Part shown: positions 9,806 through 21,082 of the stretch, one piece after another
Layout: the number at the start of each line of letters is the position of its first letter
Numbering within the stretch: the first letter of the stretch is position 1
NCBI GenBank assembly: GCA_027382625.1
Contig: JAJKFJ010021161.1
Span: 1 to 64,000 of the forward strand
From: Tetmemena sp. SeJ-2015
Lineage: Eukaryota > Ciliophora > Spirotrichea > Sporadotrichida > Oxytrichidae
Length of the DNA: 64,000 nt
Reading direction: 5' to 3'
Made by a program: the position numbers and the translations under genes
Notes under the pieces: model-generated
The model's database searches: none
What the model was told of the DNA's origin: nothing
The model's input: only the letters and a program-made list of their open reading frames with translations

Positions 9806-12287
9806 TCATTCTCTCTGTACCCAGTTGCCCTTCTTAATGGGCTCCAGGGAGGGATCTTAGTTGAAGAGAGAGCCGTTCAGACTTCCATTCTTCCTCATGA
9901 TGGCTCCTCCGACTGTGGGTTGCATGAAGCCCATGGAGGATGCTGAATTGTTGTGGAGTTTGTAGTTGGTGGTGGTGGCTGCGGTGTTGGTCATGTACTG
10001 CTTCTGCAACTTGTCTAGCTTGTCAGCTATCTGGAGGGACATCTCCCGCTCTCTGGCGTGGTCAACTCCGTCGTCGGCCAAGAGCTCTGGGTCGTCCACG
10101 AACTAGTTGAGGGTGTTCCTGAACTTAGCCTTGGGCTGGACTTTCTTAGGGTTGGGGAGCCCTGCCTTCTTGTCAAACTTCTGCAGATAGATAGACTCCA
10201 ATAATATACATTTAATTTAATCTTGAGAGAATTAGATTATGGTAAGCTCCAAACCTTTGAGTCTTCGCTTGTCGGGGTTGATGGTTGAGTCACCTGGTCT
10301 GAAGGCCATCCTGGTACTGAGCTAGGAAGCAAAGGGAGACTACGCTCTGAGTCCTTTGTACTACTCTTTAAGAATCTGCTCCTCGTAGTTAACTACATCA
10401 CCCACGTTTCCATAGATGCGCTCCATATTTGGTCTGGGCGGCAGCTTCTTATCTGAGGACTGCAGTTTGTTGTGGGAGAGAGTGACATCTGGCCTGCTCT
10501 ATTCTGGGTGGACATCAAATCCTTGAAGTGTTCTTGCTTTAGTTGGTCCAGCTTATCCTAAGGAGATTGGCTTCTCTCATTATAGCAAACTTAAATTTAT
10601 CTGATCTGCTCTTAAGAGATCCAACTTATTCTTAATTTGAATTAAGGAGTATTAGAGTTGAGTTTCTTGGTTTGCTCTGCGATCTAGTTGGCCATGGTGC
10701 CTATCTACTCTGCAATGCGGTACAGCTTCTTTTGCTCTGAGGACTCAATGGCCAGTGAGGGGAACAGGTCCTTCGCATCGTCTCTCTTTATTCTCCTGGG
10801 TGGCAAGTTCTATAATGGGCCTGTCTTCTTCTTGTTCTCGGGACCTGACAAGTCATCCTCTGCTCTGAGCGTGCCTCTCTGACGACCACCTGGTCCTCTC
10901 TGTCCTCTTTTCACAGGTATCATAAACCTTATAATACCTTTAATCAATATCTTCTTCTTCGTAACGTTAGCAATGATCTCGTCCTCGTTGTCGCCCATCT
11001 GGTCCAGTTGGTACTTGCCAGGCGACTCAGCCATCAAAGAATCCACGCTGCTCTCCTGGTCATCGTTGTCCTCGTCCTCCTCCAGGATCTGCCCATCCCC
11101 AGGCCCACCTGCAGTCTCTCCTCTCTTTCTCTTCTTGGCTGCCTTCCTCATCATCCGCAACTCCTTGTCTATCAAGTCTTCGTCGTCCTCGATTTCCTTC
11201 TCCAGCTGCCCTTCAATCTTGAACTCTCCATCCTGACCTAGATTAAAAAAAAAATAAATATTCAAATTGAGCAAGTTCTTCTTTCTCTTCTCAAATCCAA
11301 AGGGAGCAGGTATCTCATCATCAGAGTCCAGCTCAACTGCCTTGAAGATTATCTAGCCAGTCTTGTTGATGATGTTGCCAAATCTATCTATGAGGTAGCC
11401 CCTCCTGTTGACTCTTCTTTCCTTCCTGTCCAGGAGTTCTCCCTTCTCTCCTCTCAGGATAATGAAGTTTCCTAGATCGTCTATCTCAAAATCATTAGAG
11501 TGATACACACATATACTTGTTTGATTGTGAATCACCCATGATGTCTGCGAGTTCAAACTCTGGGATCTCCTTGGTTCTCTTTGTGTTGAGGTTCTTTCGC
11601 TTCTTCTTGCCTTTCCTTTTGCCTGCACCTGCATTAAATATAAAATTTAAGAAAAATTACTCACTACTCCGAAAGTATAATTGAATTAGACTCACTTTCT
11701 GATAGACCTTCGATAAGATTGTCTATTAGGTCTTGAGCATATTGTCCGTCTATTTCTGCATCGTCCTCCATTATAATTTCCAAGTCACTTTCATGCAGGT
11801 CGTCTACCTCAAGTTAGAGTAGTTCTCGCAAGTAGGTTTGAGTTCTGCGAGAAACTTATTTATGATCAATAAAAATCGATATAGATTTAAAACTGTCTTC
11901 CTCCTATTCTTTTCTTGATTCTTATTGGGAGCTTTGCACTCTGCGTACACGTTGTCACCTAGTGTCTCCTTGGTAACAGCCTGCGCAAGTTTGATATCCT
12001 TGATGTTCTTCTTGAACTGAGGGTCTGGGACAGTGTCTTTGGAGCGAGGGGAGAGAGGGTAAGAGTACCTTCTGGGTTTCAATAAATCGTCTTCCTCTTC
12101 TTCCTAGTAGCCAGCAGTTCCCAACTTAGTCTGGTTGTAGTAATGCTTCATTTAAAGAATAATTTAAAGGGTATATAGTATGCTTGGTGGAGTCTCTGGG
12201 TGACTCTACAACCCATTCCTCCTCCTTTATGTCCTCCATGCTGAACGCTCTTCGCAGCTTAAGTCTTTTCTCATCAAACTTAGTCAT
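9806..12287 (-). CDS. Unknown charged protein, IES-dense
   Basis: Start ATG at 12287 (MTKFDEKRL), stop TGA 9806-9808. After removing eight IESs and one IES-containing intron, the protein is about 640 residues. It has an acidic N-terminal third, a Lys-rich patch (KRKGKKKRKN), then a glycine-turn repeat typical of alveolate cytoskeletal-type proteins (RRVNRRGYLIDRFGNIINKTG split, LDSDDEIPAPFGFEKRK). An acidic/basic linker and a C-terminal helix (EREMSLQIADKLDKLQKQY) follow. I recall similar RGYLIDxxGNI proteins in other ciliates but cannot name a function. TAA and TAG glutamines are spread throughout. Confidence 0.8.
10196..10246 (-). other. IES, pointer TTGGAG, 51 bp, in frame
   Basis: A 6-bp repeat (CTCCAA on the plus strand) bounds an AT-rich insert whose length is a multiple of three with no TGA. 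Excision gives KGLE-SIYLQKFDKK. It would be translated if retained. Confidence 0.7.
10573..10599 (-). other. IES, pointer AGA, 27 bp
   Basis: The insert contains an in-frame TGA. Excision joins LLRADQ-KPISLGQAG in the same frame. Confidence 0.65.
10627..10649 (-). other. IES, pointer AATA, 23 bp
   Basis: Frame-shifting insert. Excision joins TKKLNSN-KLDLLRAD. Confidence 0.75.
10918..10947 (-). other. IES, pointer GATA, 30 bp, in frame
   Basis: In-frame AT-rich insert bounded by GATA. Excision replaces a hydrophobic interruption with TKKKI-PVKRGQRG. Confidence 0.6.
11240..11269 (-). other. IES candidate, pointer CT, 30 bp, in frame
   Basis: Oligo-T-rich in-frame insert. Excision at CT gives KNLL-GQDGEFKIE. 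The pointer is too short to fix the boundary firmly. Confidence 0.45.
11490..11529 (-). other. IES, pointer TGATT, 40 bp
   Basis: TGATT repeats bound a frame-breaking insert. Excision joins LADIMGD-FEIDDLGN. Confidence 0.85.
11629..11695 (-). other. Intron whose 5' splice site coincides with an IES pointer
   Basis: The donor GTGAG is duplicated 31 bp downstream. Acceptor CAG is at 11629-11631. Removing the IES 11660-11690 leaves a 36-nt intron GTGAG...CAG, and splicing joins LSES-AGKRKGKKKRK. Confidence 0.6.
11660..11690 (-). other. IES, pointer GTGAG, 31 bp, inside an intron
   Basis: GTGAG (CTCAC on the plus strand at 11660 and 11691) flanks 26 bp. Whichever copy survives is also the intron's 5' splice site. 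A plain 67-nt intron is the alternative reading. Confidence 0.6.
11852..11889 (-). other. IES, pointer AGTTT, 38 bp
   Basis: Frame-shifting insert. Excision joins NRRKTV-SRRTQTYL and opens the acidic segment that follows. Confidence 0.87.
12143..12179 (-). other. IES, pointer AAGCAT, 37 bp
   Basis: Bounded by ATGCTT on the plus strand. Excision joins SPRDSTKH-YYNQTKLG. Confidence 0.87.
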
Positions 12288-12299
12288 TCAAAAATCCAA

Positions 12300-15200
12300 C
12301 TGTTAATTTTCAAATTACAAAATATGTGCTTAATAGATTACATGGTGGATGTTGCCTCCAAGGTCCAGTCCCTTAGTTAGTGCATTGGTGTAGTTCTTCT
12401 AAACTTACTGCAAGATACTCACAAAAGCTTTCTTCCTCAGGAATATTTCATAGTCGTCATCCACTACCTTCCCTCTAATTAACGTAGACTCATCTACATC
12501 TATCAACCACCCATCACCATTCACCAATATAAATCAAATGAGTCTAAAGAGTACAACTATTTATTAGATTGACTCTCCATTGAAGTATTTAGGCTTGAAC
12601 CTTGTGTAGGCTTCGTCACTCTTTATGATTAGACTGTCTGTGTTTTTGAATTCAAGATAAGTGAGTATGCAAATCGCAATCACTAGTAAGAATGTCTCAT
12701 GCTAAAACCAAAAGCTAGAAGCCCCACTTCACCTAAGCGAATATGATGATATCTGCTGCTATTATCGGTGCATAGATAAACACGTACTAGAAGTAGGTAA
12801 CCAGTTTCAATGGCTTGAAGAGATTCTTCTAGGGGTTTTCAAACTGTCCAAGGCAAGATTCTAGTCCGTAGAAACCGCAATAGAACAATCTTACTATCTT
12901 GAAGTTGACAAAGAGACAGAGTAAGGAACCCATTTAGAGGTACGAGGGAAAGATCTTTGCCACTTCCTAAAGACCTCATCTGAGAGTACATCTCGCTTGT
13001 AGTAGAGGTAGAATATGATGTTGGCTGTCATTAGCATAAGAACTGCGATAAAGGAAAGCGCAAAAGCTCCCCAGACTTAGTTGTATCCTGAATAGGCTAG
13101 GATAAGGATATACATCAGCATTTCTTGGAAGCATAGTAACGCCACTAAGGAAGAGTATATTTTTGTGAAGAACTTGTCCTTGATCCAGCTACCCAAAACT
13201 AACAACGAAAGGATGCATGAGAATATCAAGAATGGGAAAGGAACTGGAGAACCAGGCTTGGGAACACAAGCTGTCTTCTGCTTGTTAATCTCATAGCCAT
13301 CTGGGCATTCAATAATTCTTGACTTTCATTATATTCAAACTCATTAGGGATACAACCATCTCCTGCCTCATTCACAGTATAGCCAGCTGGACATATTAAC
13401 CCAACCAAGATACACTAGCCAGTTTCGTTATTGGCCTCATACTTTTCAGGGCAGTATTAGACGCAAGTAGAGTTGTAAAGCAAATAATCCCTTGGCATTT
13501 GTACAGTGACTTAGAGTACCTTTGCACTGTGAGCAAGGAAGTTCACACTGCTTACATACTTGCTTATAGGTATCTAGTCAGTAGAATTGCACTGTGCTTT
13601 ACATGTGTTGTCAGTGTTAAATTATTCCTACACATATACTTATTTGAAGGAGTGTTAAGAACTAAACTATTTCTGCAAGAGGTGCAAGTGTTGACTGTAC
13701 TTGAGCATGTCTGGCAATTATCGCTGCAAGATAGGCACTATCCAGATGTTGAATTGTATATCTAGGTGTCTGGAGTGCAAGCAGCTAAGCAAGTGTTGAT
13801 TGATGGATCGAATCTCATGTAGGAGAAGCAAGATGTGCAGTTTGTGGTTGTACCAGAGCAAGTCTTACACATAGTGTCGCAGTTCAAGCAAGTGTTACCT
13901 GATGAGACTGTAAGCTATGTTGGGCAAGTCTTCAGGCATTAAGACTGATAAAGGTAAGGGAATCCAGTTGTGCCAACACAAGATGTGCAACTAGAAGCGG
14001 TGACATCGCATGTACTGCAAGAGGAACTGCATTTCTGGCACTTGTTGTTAGTGCTATCAGTCACATAGCCGCTTGGGCAAGTATTTTAACACTTGTTGTT
14101 GTAGAGGTATAAATATCCAGGGAAGCCACATGCCGTGCAGTTGGTGGCTGTTCGGTTACAACTTAGACAAGGATAGGTGCACTCCTAGCATTAAGGAGTC
14201 GAAGCAGAAGTATTGTAAAAGAGCCCAGTTGCACATTCAGAGACGCAAGTACCTCCTTAAAGTTTATCTAGAGCAGTTCCAGAGTAGCATGCAGTACAGT
14301 TAGAAGGGTTTGAGGAGGAGCAAGTTGCACATGGGTAATTGCAAGGTGAATTCAAAATGAGTCCGCTCAAAACTTGATCGATGTATAAGAATCAAATAAG
14401 ATTTTAAAGTGTAGTAGTAAACTGTATTTCCGCTCACTGTAGCTTGATTGAAGGTCTTAACCTGGAATGATGTTGCAATGTTGCTTGTACTTGGATTCTT
14501 AAAGCCACTAGTACAATTAGGACTGAAGCATTTGCAGACCCAGGAACCAAGAGTTAAAATGCGTTAGTGATAAGAATTTGTCTCGCTGAGGTAGTCACTA
14601 CAACTGTGGGTGTGGACTTAGTGTATGATGATATGACTGTGGCAGTCACCGTTCCAGAAGTACTGACTTGAGAAGGGTAGACAATATAAATACCTCCTCC
14701 GATCTAGATATCATGCTGTGGATAGATAGTGATGTTGTATTAGGCAGGCTGACTAGCACCAGTTGAATTTTACTTAAGAGAAGCGTATTGCAGAGTGAAG
14801 GGAGTATTTGTTGAAATTTGGATACCACTTATAAAATAGAAACTATTATAAATATAACTTGGGGATTTGTTGATTGGAGAGAAGGTCTTATCAGTGATTT
14901 GAAGTACGAAGTCAGAAGTAGATTAGGTTGAGATCGGATTAAAATATTAACAAATTAACTTATTTATGATTGGTGATTCCATTTACTACTATCGTGAAGG
15001 TCTGCAGGATATTAATTTGAGATACTCCACTATAAAAGTACTAGTATATCAATTAAATGCGGATATTATAGCCAATGATAAGGTGGCTCTTATGGAATTA
15101 GAGAGCTGGTTGCTGTTACTCACACAACTGACAGAGTTGATTAGAGTGCTGTCTTGACTTCTACAACCCAGGGATGAATCAGAGCTTGGGAGAGTGACCT

Positions 15201-16640
15201 GTGTAGGGAACTGAATGATCACATAATTTGTGGATGTGATGGGTACACTCGCTGTGATAGTGAATGTGTAAGAAGTTTAGGCTGCGTTCACATAGGAGCC
15301 CATAGTCACTGAAACACTTTGCATTATGGCTGTCTGCGTTATAGTCACTGTTTAATTAAATAAAGTTACTCCAGTGGTTAGTGTATCCATCAGGACTCAT
15401 AATAAATCTTTTAATTATTTTTATATTTTGCAACTCCACTTCCTATGAATGTCTAGAATGTAAAGGTGCTAGTAGTTCCCAGACTTAGAGGGTTTTGAAT
15501 GCCACCTATGTTGAAAGAGTACCTAGTCCCTGAAGGTTGAACTGTGACAGTTCTAAATCCATTAGTGATTGTGATAGTCCTATTTGTAGTAGTGATAACT
15601 AAGTTTTAAATAGAATTGCAAATATCTTTTAACGCATGAAGGAGCAGAGGGAAAGCTTGCTGAGAAGTTAGTGCAAGAGCTTTGAGAATATGCAGAGTCA
15701 GGAATAGAGACCTAACTTGGATAGACGATTTGGACATATCCATTTTAGGGAATGTAATGCTCAGGTGTGAACTCGATGTTGTAAGTAGTTACTGCATAAG
15801 CATTTAGAGAGAGTGGACTAACTTTAGCAGAGAGGAAAGTTCCAGACCCAAATTAAAAATAGAGTATTAGGTAATTCAATGATAATTATCAAATGTCATT
15901 GGAATATTACCTGAGAAGGTATCGACAGTGTAAAATGAACTAGTTGCGCTATCTTAACTAAAGGCAGTTATTGTGAGACCGCTTTAGGTTTGATTAGTTA
16001 TGGGAAGTTAGATGGTGGAGACTGTGAAACTGATTGGGACTGTTGACCCTCCAATGAAAGCAGTATTGAGTAAGTTGTTGACGGTGATAGTGCGACTGCT
16101 GAATGAACAGCTTGATGAGGGGTTTATGTTACTTGATACTCCTGCGATAACGCAGTTAGTTCCTAAAGTGTAAGTGCTTGGCATTCCTATTGTCACCCTT
16201 GTAGTTGTGTCCAAAGTGTGAGTAGGCAAAATAGCGAAAGTGATTCCAGTGCTGGCGAGTATAACAGGGATCAAAGGAGTTGTTGAGCTGAGAGCCATCG
16301 ATCCAGCGCTCGCTGTAAAAGTGATTCCACTTGAAACAGAAGCTTAAATCATACATCACAATAATAACTAGATATTAATAGCTACACTATTCCCTCCTAG
16401 TGTAGAAATTGAAATGGAGAAGCTTGATGTTGGCTTGTTGTAGTTAGGTAACTTAAGAGAATCTATAATGATCAAACCCGAAGCTGAGTTTGAGGTATAC
16501 GAACTGCAGGATGTAAAGGTAAAGGAATTATCTGCTGAGTTTTTAGTAATCGAAGCAGTTTGCTGTATTCCAAACAGTTAACCAATTGATACTGAATTAA
16601 TAGTGGAGAGACTGAAATGATAATCATAAGCATATTAGCT
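12300..16640 (-). CDS. Large Cys-rich multi-TM surface protein
   Basis: A minus-strand gene of roughly 1,300 codons, broken by IESs and introns only partly resolved here. The N-terminal half (16.6-14.4 kb) has repeated Ser/Thr-rich beta-type domains (ITFAILPTHTLDTTTRVTIG, TVPISFTVSTI). The middle (14.4-13.3 kb) is a run of closely spaced cysteines of the growth-factor-receptor or furin-like type common in ciliate surface proteins. The C-terminal part (13.3-12.5 kb) has several membrane segments (PFLIFSCILSLLVLGSWI, IYSSLVALLCFQEMLMYI, FALSFIAVLMLMTANIIFYL). The role is likely adhesion or sensing at the cell surface (inference). The exact start and stop were not fixed. It diverges from the related gene at 16788. 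Confidence 0.7.
13309..13340 (-). other. IES, pointer TGA, 32 bp
   Basis: Interrupts the Cys-rich region. Excision joins GDGCIPNE-CPDGYEINK, restoring the cysteine spacing. Confidence 0.75.
16347..16376 (-). other. IES, pointer ATT, 30 bp
   Basis: The insert carries an in-frame TGA. Excision joins GGNSVAI-QASVSSGITF in the surface protein. Confidence 0.65.
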
Positions 16641-16787
16641 ATGATTTAAGTTCAAAATGATAACATAAATTCAAAGATAATTCTTAATTATGGATGAAAA
16701 AATAAGATCCAAAACTAGACTTAAATAGGCGAGCACGCGCTTGAACTTATAAAGTTCTAAGCTCAATACACTTGCTTTACTCCTCAT

Positions 16788-17990
16788 AATGACACTTCTT
16801 TCTCTTTAAGTAGTGAAAGGTAATTTAGCTTTGCATTTGATTTCCTATAGGAGCAACCCTATCATTTGTGGGAGTTCAAGCAGATCCTTCAACAGTTCAG
16901 AGCACTAATTCGAATTTGATTCTCTTCGGAACTTTATTGAATCAGATACCAGCCTCTGGAAAAATTATCATCACAGCACCGAGTTAAGTTACCCTAAATA
17001 CGGGATCCTTAACCTGCTCATTTGTAAGTATAGTTTCGAGTTTCAAATCTTTGTTAGGTTCTTCCTCCTTCAAGAACTGTATCATCGTGCATATCAAGTG
17101 GGGGGACGATAACAGTTACAGTAGGCACTTCAATTTCAGCTGAGGCTTTTGAGATTCATATTCTGTCTGCAATGACAAACCCATAGAGCACCACTACAAC
17201 TTCATCTTTCACTCTAGCAACTTAAACTGCTGCATCTGTAGCCATTGACTCTCTCAATACTGGTATCACGCTTACTGCAACTGCAGGAAGTCTTCAAACT
17301 TTGACTCTTGCTCCTACAAGTTAGGTAGTTGGAGCATCTACTAACTTTAAATTATTTTTACCATTCTTAACTTGAAGATAACCTTTACAGCTACTCACAG
17401 CATCCCATCTAGTTCAATAATCAAAGTCACTTTCCCAAAATGGAACCCAAGTGCTACTTCACCAACCGATTACCTCTAAGGCTCAATTTCTTGCTCTACC
17501 TCCTCACCTCTATCATCATCTTAGATTTAATGCGCGTTTGCAAGCTCTGTACTTACTGTAACAGGCGCTTTTAGTTCTCAAGTGGCTGGAGGCACTTCTC
17601 TAACTTTCACTGTTACGAGTTTCGTGAATCCTATTTCAACAGCCACTGTATCCGGTTTTTCACTATTGGTTACAGACTCAACTGGTGGCAGTATTGACTC
17701 TGGCTCAGGCTCAGTTGCAGTAACTACCCCTGCTGCTATCACTAGTGGGACTATAGTTGTAGACAGCAGTGTGAGTAGCAGCATTGCAGGCATAGTTCAA
17801 GAGACAAACAAAATGAGGTTGACTTTCTTCAGTCCCGTTCCACTCAACTCCAACTGTGTGGTCAAAATTACTCTTCCCAGTCAGTTCAGTCTCTCTCTAA
17901 CTTTCCATAGTAAAAAGACTTTGAGTGGGTCTATCACTCAGAATTAGATAAGAACAAATTTAATTTTAATTCGATTGCAAAAATAAGTTT
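16788..17990 (+). CDS. Secreted Ser/Thr-rich protein related to the divergent neighbour
   Basis: Starts at ATG 16788 (MTLLSLQVVKG). An intron (GTAATT...CTATAG) follows at codon 10, then repeated beta-type domains of the same style as the divergent surface protein (TVTVGTSISAEAFEI, SGFSLLVTDSTGG, SNCVVKITLPSQF). A second intron of GTAAGT...TTAG type lies near 17023-17056 and one IES at 17342-17367. The 3' end is unclear: in the main frame there is no TGA before the next gene's ATG at 17993. Another frame gives TGA near 17916 if a small IES precedes it. No membrane segment is seen. The shared divergent promoter region is only about 150 bp. Confidence 0.65.
17342..17367 (+). other. IES, pointer TAACTT, 26 bp
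   Basis: Insert contains TGA in frame. Excision joins VGASTN-LKITFTATHS. Confidence 0.85.
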
Positions 17991-17992
17991 CA

Positions 17993-18580
17993 ATGGGAGC
18001 AGCATGTGGCTGTGCAAGCAAAAAGCAGCAGAAAAATAGTGCAGGAATAATAGTTAACAGAGGTGGAGTGTCAATAGGAAGTGGCAGTTAGCAAGCGCAA
18101 GGCCCATATTAAGCAGGTGGCAGTAATTCTAAGCCCACTATTACTGTCAAATAAGTAGGAAGTGGAGGTGGTAACGCAATGGTAAGTTTATCAGTATAAG
18201 TTGCGAGAAACATTCTGTTGCCGTACAGTAGAGATAAAATGCTTTGATTCTAGATTTTCCAAGATTAATTCTTATTCTCTTTTTAGAGTCGTGAAGAAAT
18301 TGCATAACAGAGAGCAGCTATATTTGAACAAAAGAAGAAGGAAAATTAGAGTAGAGGGCTCTCAAAAGAATCATAAATTGGTAAGAACTTCGCATTAGTC
18401 TATTACGATAATTATGAAATTCCAAATGCAAATGCTTAACAAATGTTCCTGTAGAGATATAAATGAAACAGAAACGTTTAGAAGAGGCTGAGAGGATGTC
18501 CAAAAGTGGCAACAACTTTACTCATATGCAGGTATTTTAAAAGATCTAAACGTTAACTTAACTTGTAGTGGAAGCAATGA
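17993..18580 (+). CDS. Small myristoylated protein, SVIP-like
   Basis: About 120 residues in four exons. The N-terminus MGAACGCASKKQQKN fits N-myristoylation plus palmitoylation. A glycine-rich stretch follows, then after a GT-AG intron (18183-18284) the helix SREEIAQQRAAIFEQKKKEN followed by QSRGLSKES. That helix resembles the p97/VCP-interacting motif of SVIP (R, then Ala-Ala, then basic residues and SRG). The last exon ends MQWKQ at TGA 18578-18580, and SVIP also ends in a short Trp-containing tail. A membrane-anchored p97 partner is a reasonable guess, not proven. Confidence 0.6.
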
Positions 18581-18775
18581 AATTTAAGACAAAGCTTAAG
18601 AGTGGAAAGTACTGAAACACTTAAAAAGAGTTTAGATTTTACCAGATTGTAAATAGAAATTAGAGTTTATAAATTAAGTGATTGCTTACCTGTTTTAAGA
18701 TAAGTTAAGTTAACATAACCCTAATGTGTCTGTTTAATTGATTAATTATTACTATATTATAATAAATTCTCTATC

Positions 18776-19355
18776 ATGAATTTTAATGGCTTTTTCAAAA
18801 GTTCCTTCCGCAATGCCAGGAACTTCCAATCTACTTATAGCAAGTACGACTTTTAATAATGATAAAGACTATAGTTTCCAGAGGATGTCAATGAACTACA
18901 ACTTGAAATAGGCACAGAGGACCTTTTATCAACTCAATACGTAAGTTAAAGCTATATATTGATGAGAAGAGTTAAATTTTCTCTAGAATGAGATTCAGCA
19001 GCCTGAACGGGATGATGCTTCCCTTGAACAACAGTTTACTACTTTGCAATTTAAGCGCAACTGACTGCCTTATGCAAATGCTTCTTAACGAGCTCGCTTC
19101 CCAAGAAATCGATGAGGAGTCCCTGTAAGTTGATCTAGCTAATTAAGTACTCATCACTTTAAATGCTAATTATTTGTCTGGCAATGGTTTACGATCTTTA
19201 TGCAGATCGAATATTGACACTGCGACTCCAATTTCAACGTGGTAAAACAACTTATTTATTCTATCTTAAAGAATAAACTATCTCTCTTACTAATTTATAA
19301 TAGTCGAATGCCAAATACAATAAGTGTCATCGATTCACGCATTCATTAAGAATGA
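18776..19355 (+). CDS. Small unknown protein
   Basis: Start ATG 18776 (MNFNGFFKSSFRNARNFQ). Excision at 18848-18866, an intron (GTAAGTTAAAG...CTCTAG) and a 4-bp removal at 19060 give a continuous frame: NEIQQPERDDASLEQQF, then MQMLLNELASQEIDEESL. Two more GT-AG introns follow, before the TGA at 19353-19355. Length is about 130 residues, acidic, probably helical. No family is recognised. Confidence 0.55.
18848..18866 (+). other. IES, pointer GACT, 19 bp
   Basis: Insert introduces TGA after SKYDFQQ. Excision joins YSKYD-YSFQRMSMNY. Confidence 0.75.
19060..19063 (+). other. 4-bp tandem ACTG: minimal IES candidate
   Basis: ACTGACTG sits where the frame breaks (QFKRN then TGA). Deleting one 4-bp unit gives QFKRN-CLMQMLLNELAS. 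It could equally be a sequencing or assembly slip. Confidence 0.4.
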
Positions 19356-19549
19356 CTAACAACTTCTATAGTAGAAGAAGAAGAGTGACCACAAGGAACG
19401 CTTTAGACTTCAATTATTGACGGGAAAAGATATATAAATGCAATGAGTAGATGACAAGATTTAATTAAGCTACTTAAATCTCTAATTTGAATATAGAACG
19501 ATTTATTATGTTATGGTATTTTGTTCTTTGTTAAATTATAAAGTCCAAA

Positions 19550-20869
19550 ATGAAAGAACTTAGCAGTAATTAGAAGTAAGTGAACCACAATCCATATGAG
19601 AAGGAGCACCCTATCATACAATCTATAATGAGATTTTTCGAAAAAGCTCACAGGTATTTTCAAATAATTTATTTATCATATATAGTGAGTAAGAGTCATC
19701 AAAGAATATGCTTTTGCTCGGAAGGATCTTTATTGTCTTCATCTACTTTCTTAAAATAATCATTAAGATCTGTTCTTAATCAAAGTTCTACTCATTTTAT
19801 AATATTTGATTTAGTCTCATACTTTTAAAGATAATAATAGTTAACAAAAATGGTATAACTATATTTTATTGAAATTGATTTTATATCTTATCGGGGCTAA
19901 TATTCTCGTTCTAATTAAGATGGCGCTACCTGCTCTGTATTTCAACTAGACATTTATTTTCGCAGCTGTAAAAATCATAATCTCTCTTTCTTTATTACGT
20001 TTTTAGACTTACCAAATACTTTTGATGTACTCGATTACATGTTTGATATATTTCCATTACAAATCAATCTGGACTGAACCAGGCTACCCAGAAAAGATTA
20101 CTGTCAAGGTATCTGCTTCGATAGCTAACAAGCCAGTACCAAGAGAGTTGAGTGATTACTGCTCAGAGACTCTCAAAAGATTGTTAGCTCACAGAGGGAA
20201 AAGCTACCTCACCCTTATTCATGGAGACTAGGCTAAAGGTAGCGCTGCTGCTAAGAGAGTGTGCATGAAATGCCCAAGTCAACCTGTCAAGCCCCTACGC
20301 ACACATCACTGCAAAATCTGCATGAAGGATATTATGCTTATGGATCATCATTGCCGTAAGCTTCTACTTTCTTTAGTAAAATATTTTCTATAGCTTGGAT
20401 AAACAACTGCATTGGAATAAACAATCACAGATACTTTTTGCTTTTCATAACTTATCTCACTGTGGCTAGCTGCCTTATGATTTACCCATTATCCTTGGTT
20501 GAGCCTCCTATTGTAAGAATAATCAGATAAGTTATTGTTATTTAGAAATAAGGAGATGCGATGCTCTATACTGTGATATTGATGAAGAACTTTGCTCTTT
20601 CAATTGTGATGTTGATCTTCAGCATTTGGAATTGGTACTTGGCAGCTCAAGGCCAGTCAGTAATAGAGTTCATGTCTAAAAGAGAAGATGCAAACGAAAC
20701 TTCGACCTACTAACTTCCAACTTGGAGGGAAAACCTATTCGTCATTTTTGGAACGACAAGTCTAATAGAAATGACTTTACCAATCGAAAGACTACTTTGG
20801 CTTAGTGGACTCGAGTGGACATTTATGAACGATGGAGAAGATGGTGATACAGAGAAGCTTATTTCTTGA
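19550..20869 (+). CDS. DHHC palmitoyltransferase
   Basis: Integral membrane enzyme that moves palmitate onto protein cysteines. The catalytic Cys-rich domain reads CMKCPSQPVKPLRTHHCKIC then DHHCPWINNCIG, with an intron splitting DHHC-PW (donor GTAAGC, acceptor TATAG, about 20356-20392). Two TM segments lie before it (YQILLMYSITCLIYF) and two after (YFLLFITYLTVASCLMI, LMKNFALSIVMLIFSIW). A second intron, near 20515-20548, restores EPPIKQGDAMLY. The start is probably ATG 19550 (MKELSSNQKQ). The stretch 19780-19990 contains at least one unresolved IES. Stop TGA 20867-20869. Confidence 0.88.
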
Positions 20870-21082
20870 TTCTTCTTAAATGTTTAATTTTCTTCATTTC
20901 ATATTTTTGCTTTAAATTCCACCTTCAATGTCATGGTGAAGAAGCAAGATAAGCTGTGAAAGGAGTTAAACGATTTAAATTAGAAAGAAATTGAATTATT
21001 CCCAAAATCTATTAGTATCATTTATGTTTATGGACTCAAATGATTAATAATATTATAAATTGAGCAATATATTCAAATTAAG

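Noticed and set aside
19795..19830. IES with pointer CTCAT in the DHHC gene
   Set aside because: The repeat is present, but deletion does not restore the frame that leads into the catalytic domain.
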